Assembly: GCA_051653625.1 (NCBI GenBank)
Contig: JBOFWM010000105.1
Location: 1 to 33,910, forward strand
Reading direction: 5' to 3'
From: SFDP01 sp051653625
Lineage (GTDB): Bacteria; Bacillota; Clostridia; Lachnospirales; Lachnospiraceae
Length of the DNA stretch: 33,910 nt
Below the pieces are notes generated by a model, which was given only the letters and a program-made list of their open reading frames with translations, was not told the DNA's origin and ran no database searches. The position numbers and the translations under genes are program-made. This document shows, in pieces, positions 32,395 through 33,910 of this stretch; the stretch's first letter is position 1, and each line of letters opens with the position of its first letter.

Positions 32395-32427
32395 AAAAAA
32401 GGCCCGGTCCATAAGACCGGACCTTTA
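32395..32427 (-). terminator. Terminator between gap and pgk
   Basis: AAAGGCCCGGTC and GACCGGACCTTT pair with one mismatch around a 5-base loop, with six T on the minus strand. Read-through should be partial, giving more gap than pgk message. Confidence 0.85.
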
Positions 32428-32446
32428 TAGGTCTTGCAAATTTGAA

Positions 32447-33460
32447 TTATGATAATTCTGCAAAGTATTTAATTGTACGAACCATTTGGCTTGTGTATGA
32501 GTTTTCGTTATCATACCAAGAAACAACTTGTACTTGTGTATTTCCATCAGCTGTTGGAACTACCATTGTTTGAGTTGCATCAAATAATGAACCGTAAGAA
32601 ATACCGATGATATCTCCTGATACTAATTCTTCTTCTGTATAACCATAAGATTCGTTAGCTGCTGCTTTCATAGCTGCATTGATTTCATCTTTAGTTACTG
32701 TACCTTTTACAACTGCTACTAATAATGTTGTAGATCCTGTGCAAGTTGGTACACGTTGAGCAGAACCGATTAATTTTCCGTTTAATGCTGGAACTACTAA
32801 TCCGATAGCTTTAGCTGCACCTGTTGAGTTAGGTACGATGTTTGCTGCTGCTGCACGAGCTCTTCTTAAATCTCCCTTTGGATGAGGTCCATCAAGAGTC
32901 ATTTGATCTCCTGTGTAAGCATGAACTGTTGTCATGATACCTGATTGGATTTCAGCTAAGTTGTTTAATGCATCTGCCATTGGTGCTAAACAGTTTGTTG
33001 TACAAGAAGCTGCTGAGATAACTGTATCAGTTGCTTTTAAGATGCTATGGTTAACGTTATATACGATAGTTGGAAGATCATCACCTGCTGGAGCTGAGAT
33101 AACAACTTTTTTAGCGCCTGCTTCGATATGTTTAGAAGCTGCTGCTTTAGAAGCAAAGAAACCTGTACATTCTAAAACTACATCTACTCCTAAATCTCCC
33201 CATGGAAGATCTTTAGGATCTCTTTGTGCATAGATTTTGATTTCTTTTCCATCAACTGTGATTGAATCTTCACCAGCTACTACTTTATCAGCTAATGCAT
33301 ATCTACCTTGAGCTGAATCGTATTTTAATAAGTGTGCTAGCATTTTTGGATTTGTTAAGTCGTTGATTGCTACTACTTCATATCCTGCTGCTCCGAACAT
33401 TTGTCTGAACGCTAAACGTCCAATACGGCCAAAACCGTTAATTGCTACTTTAACTGCCAT
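32447..33460 (-). CDS. gap: Glyceraldehyde-3-phosphate dehydrogenase
   Basis: The ATG at 33460 (MAVKVAINGFGRIGRLAFRQ) is chosen because TAGGAGG lies just upstream; the longer frame to 33523 has no such site. It has 337 residues. The NAD-binding fold is N-terminal, the catalytic Cys is in SAASCTTNCLAPM with a His in TVHAYTGDQ, and the WYDNENSYTSQMVR end is typical. It oxidises glyceraldehyde-3-phosphate, the first step of lower glycolysis. Confidence 0.98.
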   Translation of the reverse strand: MAVKVAINGFGRIGRLAFRQMFGAAGYEVVAINDLTNPKMLAHLLKYDSAQGRYALADKVVAGEDSITVDGKEIKIYAQRDPKDLPWGDLGVDVVLECTGFFASKAAASKHIEAGAKKVVISAPAGDDLPTIVYNVNHSILKATDTVISAASCTTNCLAPMADALNNLAEIQSGIMTTVHAYTGDQMTLDGPHPKGDLRRARAAAANIVPNSTGAAKAIGLVVPALNGKLIGSAQRVPTCTGSTTLLVAVVKGTVTKDEINAAMKAAANESYGYTEEELVSGDIIGISYGSLFDATQTMVVPTADGNTQVQVVSWYDNENSYTSQMVRTIKYFAELS

Positions 33461-33541
33461 TGTATAATTCCTCCTAAAAATAAATTTATATTTTCCAACA
33501 AACATAACATGTATGATTGTCAAAATTTTATCAACATTAGT

Positions 33542-33570
33542 ATTTTACATAATTTGTCGTCAAAATTCAA
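33542..33570 (-). promoter_or_regulatory. Sigma-A promoter of gap
   Basis: On the minus strand TTGAAT (33565-33570), a 17-base spacer and TAAAAT (33542-33547). The start near 33535 gives a leader of about 75 bases. No CggR gene is present in the window. Confidence 0.6.
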
Positions 33571-33848
33571 GTCGTAATTAAAAAATATTTAAAAATACTT
33601 CCTTTTTTTGATGTATTTCTATTATTTTACTATAATTTTTCTATTTGTTTATATTTTTTTGTGTAAAACATATATACAATATTATTTCTAATTTTTCAAA
33701 AATTACTCTCTTTAAATTTTCCTTCTTAATTGCAATCCTTACTAATACTAGTTATAATATTTAATATCGTAAAAAAAGCATTCTGGTGATATGTCAAGGG
33801 TTAAATGAAAAAGATTTTGATATGCTTTCATAAAAAAAGGGTGCACTT
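33571..33848. other. AT-rich non-coding gap upstream of gap
   Basis: No open reading frame, terminator or known RNA is recognised. The sequence is very AT-rich. At its right end, TGTCAAGGGTTAA (33798-33810) may mark the end of a degraded insertion element. Confidence 0.5.
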
Positions 33849-33909
33849 AATAGAGCATACAAGAAAATGAGAATTTCTCGAATACTAGTTCGGTTCTATA
33901 TTTAATTCG
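33849..33909 (-). pseudogene. Possible C-terminal remnant of a minus-strand gene, maybe an insertion-sequence transposase
   Basis: An open frame enters from the edge, reads RIKYRTELVFEKFSFSCMLY and stops at TAA (33849-33851). The KYRTEL-like stretch faintly recalls the end of IS3-family transposases, and the downstream TTGACA-type sequence (33798-33810 region) could be an element end. This is too short to be sure. Confidence 0.2.
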
Positions 33910-33910
33910 G

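Noticed and set aside
33461..33523. N-terminal extension of Gap
   Set aside because: The canonical start MAVKVAINGFGRIGR has TAGGAGG just upstream; the extension has neither homology nor such a site.

Overview
The window looks like a chromosomal segment of a low-GC Gram-positive anaerobe of the class Clostridia, most likely a Lachnospiraceae-type organism. Reasons: strong AT bias, AGGAGG-type ribosome binding sites, very regular sigma-A promoters, lipoprotein signal peptides with an L-x-G-C box, a gap-pgk-tpiA-gpmI-eno / secG-rnr-smpB-ssrA neighbourhood, and a stand-alone AICAR formyltransferase paired with a PurO-type IMP cyclohydrolase. Almost everything is on the minus strand. The assignment rests on gene content and order, not on a database search.

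Layout by coordinate. 1-1147: an amino-acid ABC transporter (permease cut by the window edge, then its binding lipoprotein). 1248-4322: a lipoprotein, a sensor histidine kinase and a membrane acyltransferase. 4491-10646: an accessory-looking block in which a five-gene operon (glycerophosphodiesterase-like enzyme, permease, ATPase, binding lipoprotein, permease) is divergent from a two-gene operon (unknown 149-residue protein and a PHP/CehA-type metal-dependent hydrolase). The minus-strand promoter of this block carries three 11-bp direct repeats placed like an E. coli-type Pho box. 10760-12082: an OmpR-type response regulator and a small membrane protein. 12145-14102: a candidate small RNA, the tmRNA gene, a TrkA-C-domain membrane protein and smpB. 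14122-16594: rnr and secG. 16661-17869: mtnN and luxS. 17937-19217: eno. 19283-22560: a YtrA-type GntR regulator with an ABC exporter. 22669-24881: a DUF554 membrane protein and gpmI. 24996-27064: purine biosynthesis genes behind a ZTP riboswitch. 27180-29007: a cation-diffusion facilitator and thiamine pyrophosphokinase. 29202-29981: an acidic lipoprotein whose coding region contains a terminator-like hairpin before the stop codon. 30356-33460: tpiA, pgk and gap. 33461-33910: gap promoter and a possible insertion-sequence remnant at the edge.

How it works together. The core is housekeeping: lower glycolysis (gap, pgk, tpiA, gpmI, eno), ribosome rescue (ssrA, smpB, rnr), protein export (secG), SAM-cycle detoxification (mtnN, luxS) and the last two steps of IMP synthesis. 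The most interesting part is 4491-10646. It looks like a phosphate-starvation-controlled uptake and hydrolysis locus for an organophosphate, perhaps a glycerophosphodiester; the substrate is inferred only. It lies between a response regulator and a histidine kinase that may once have been adjacent.

Other points are the hairpin inside the 29202-29981 gene, an unannotated small-RNA candidate beside ssrA, and operator-like inverted repeats at several promoters.
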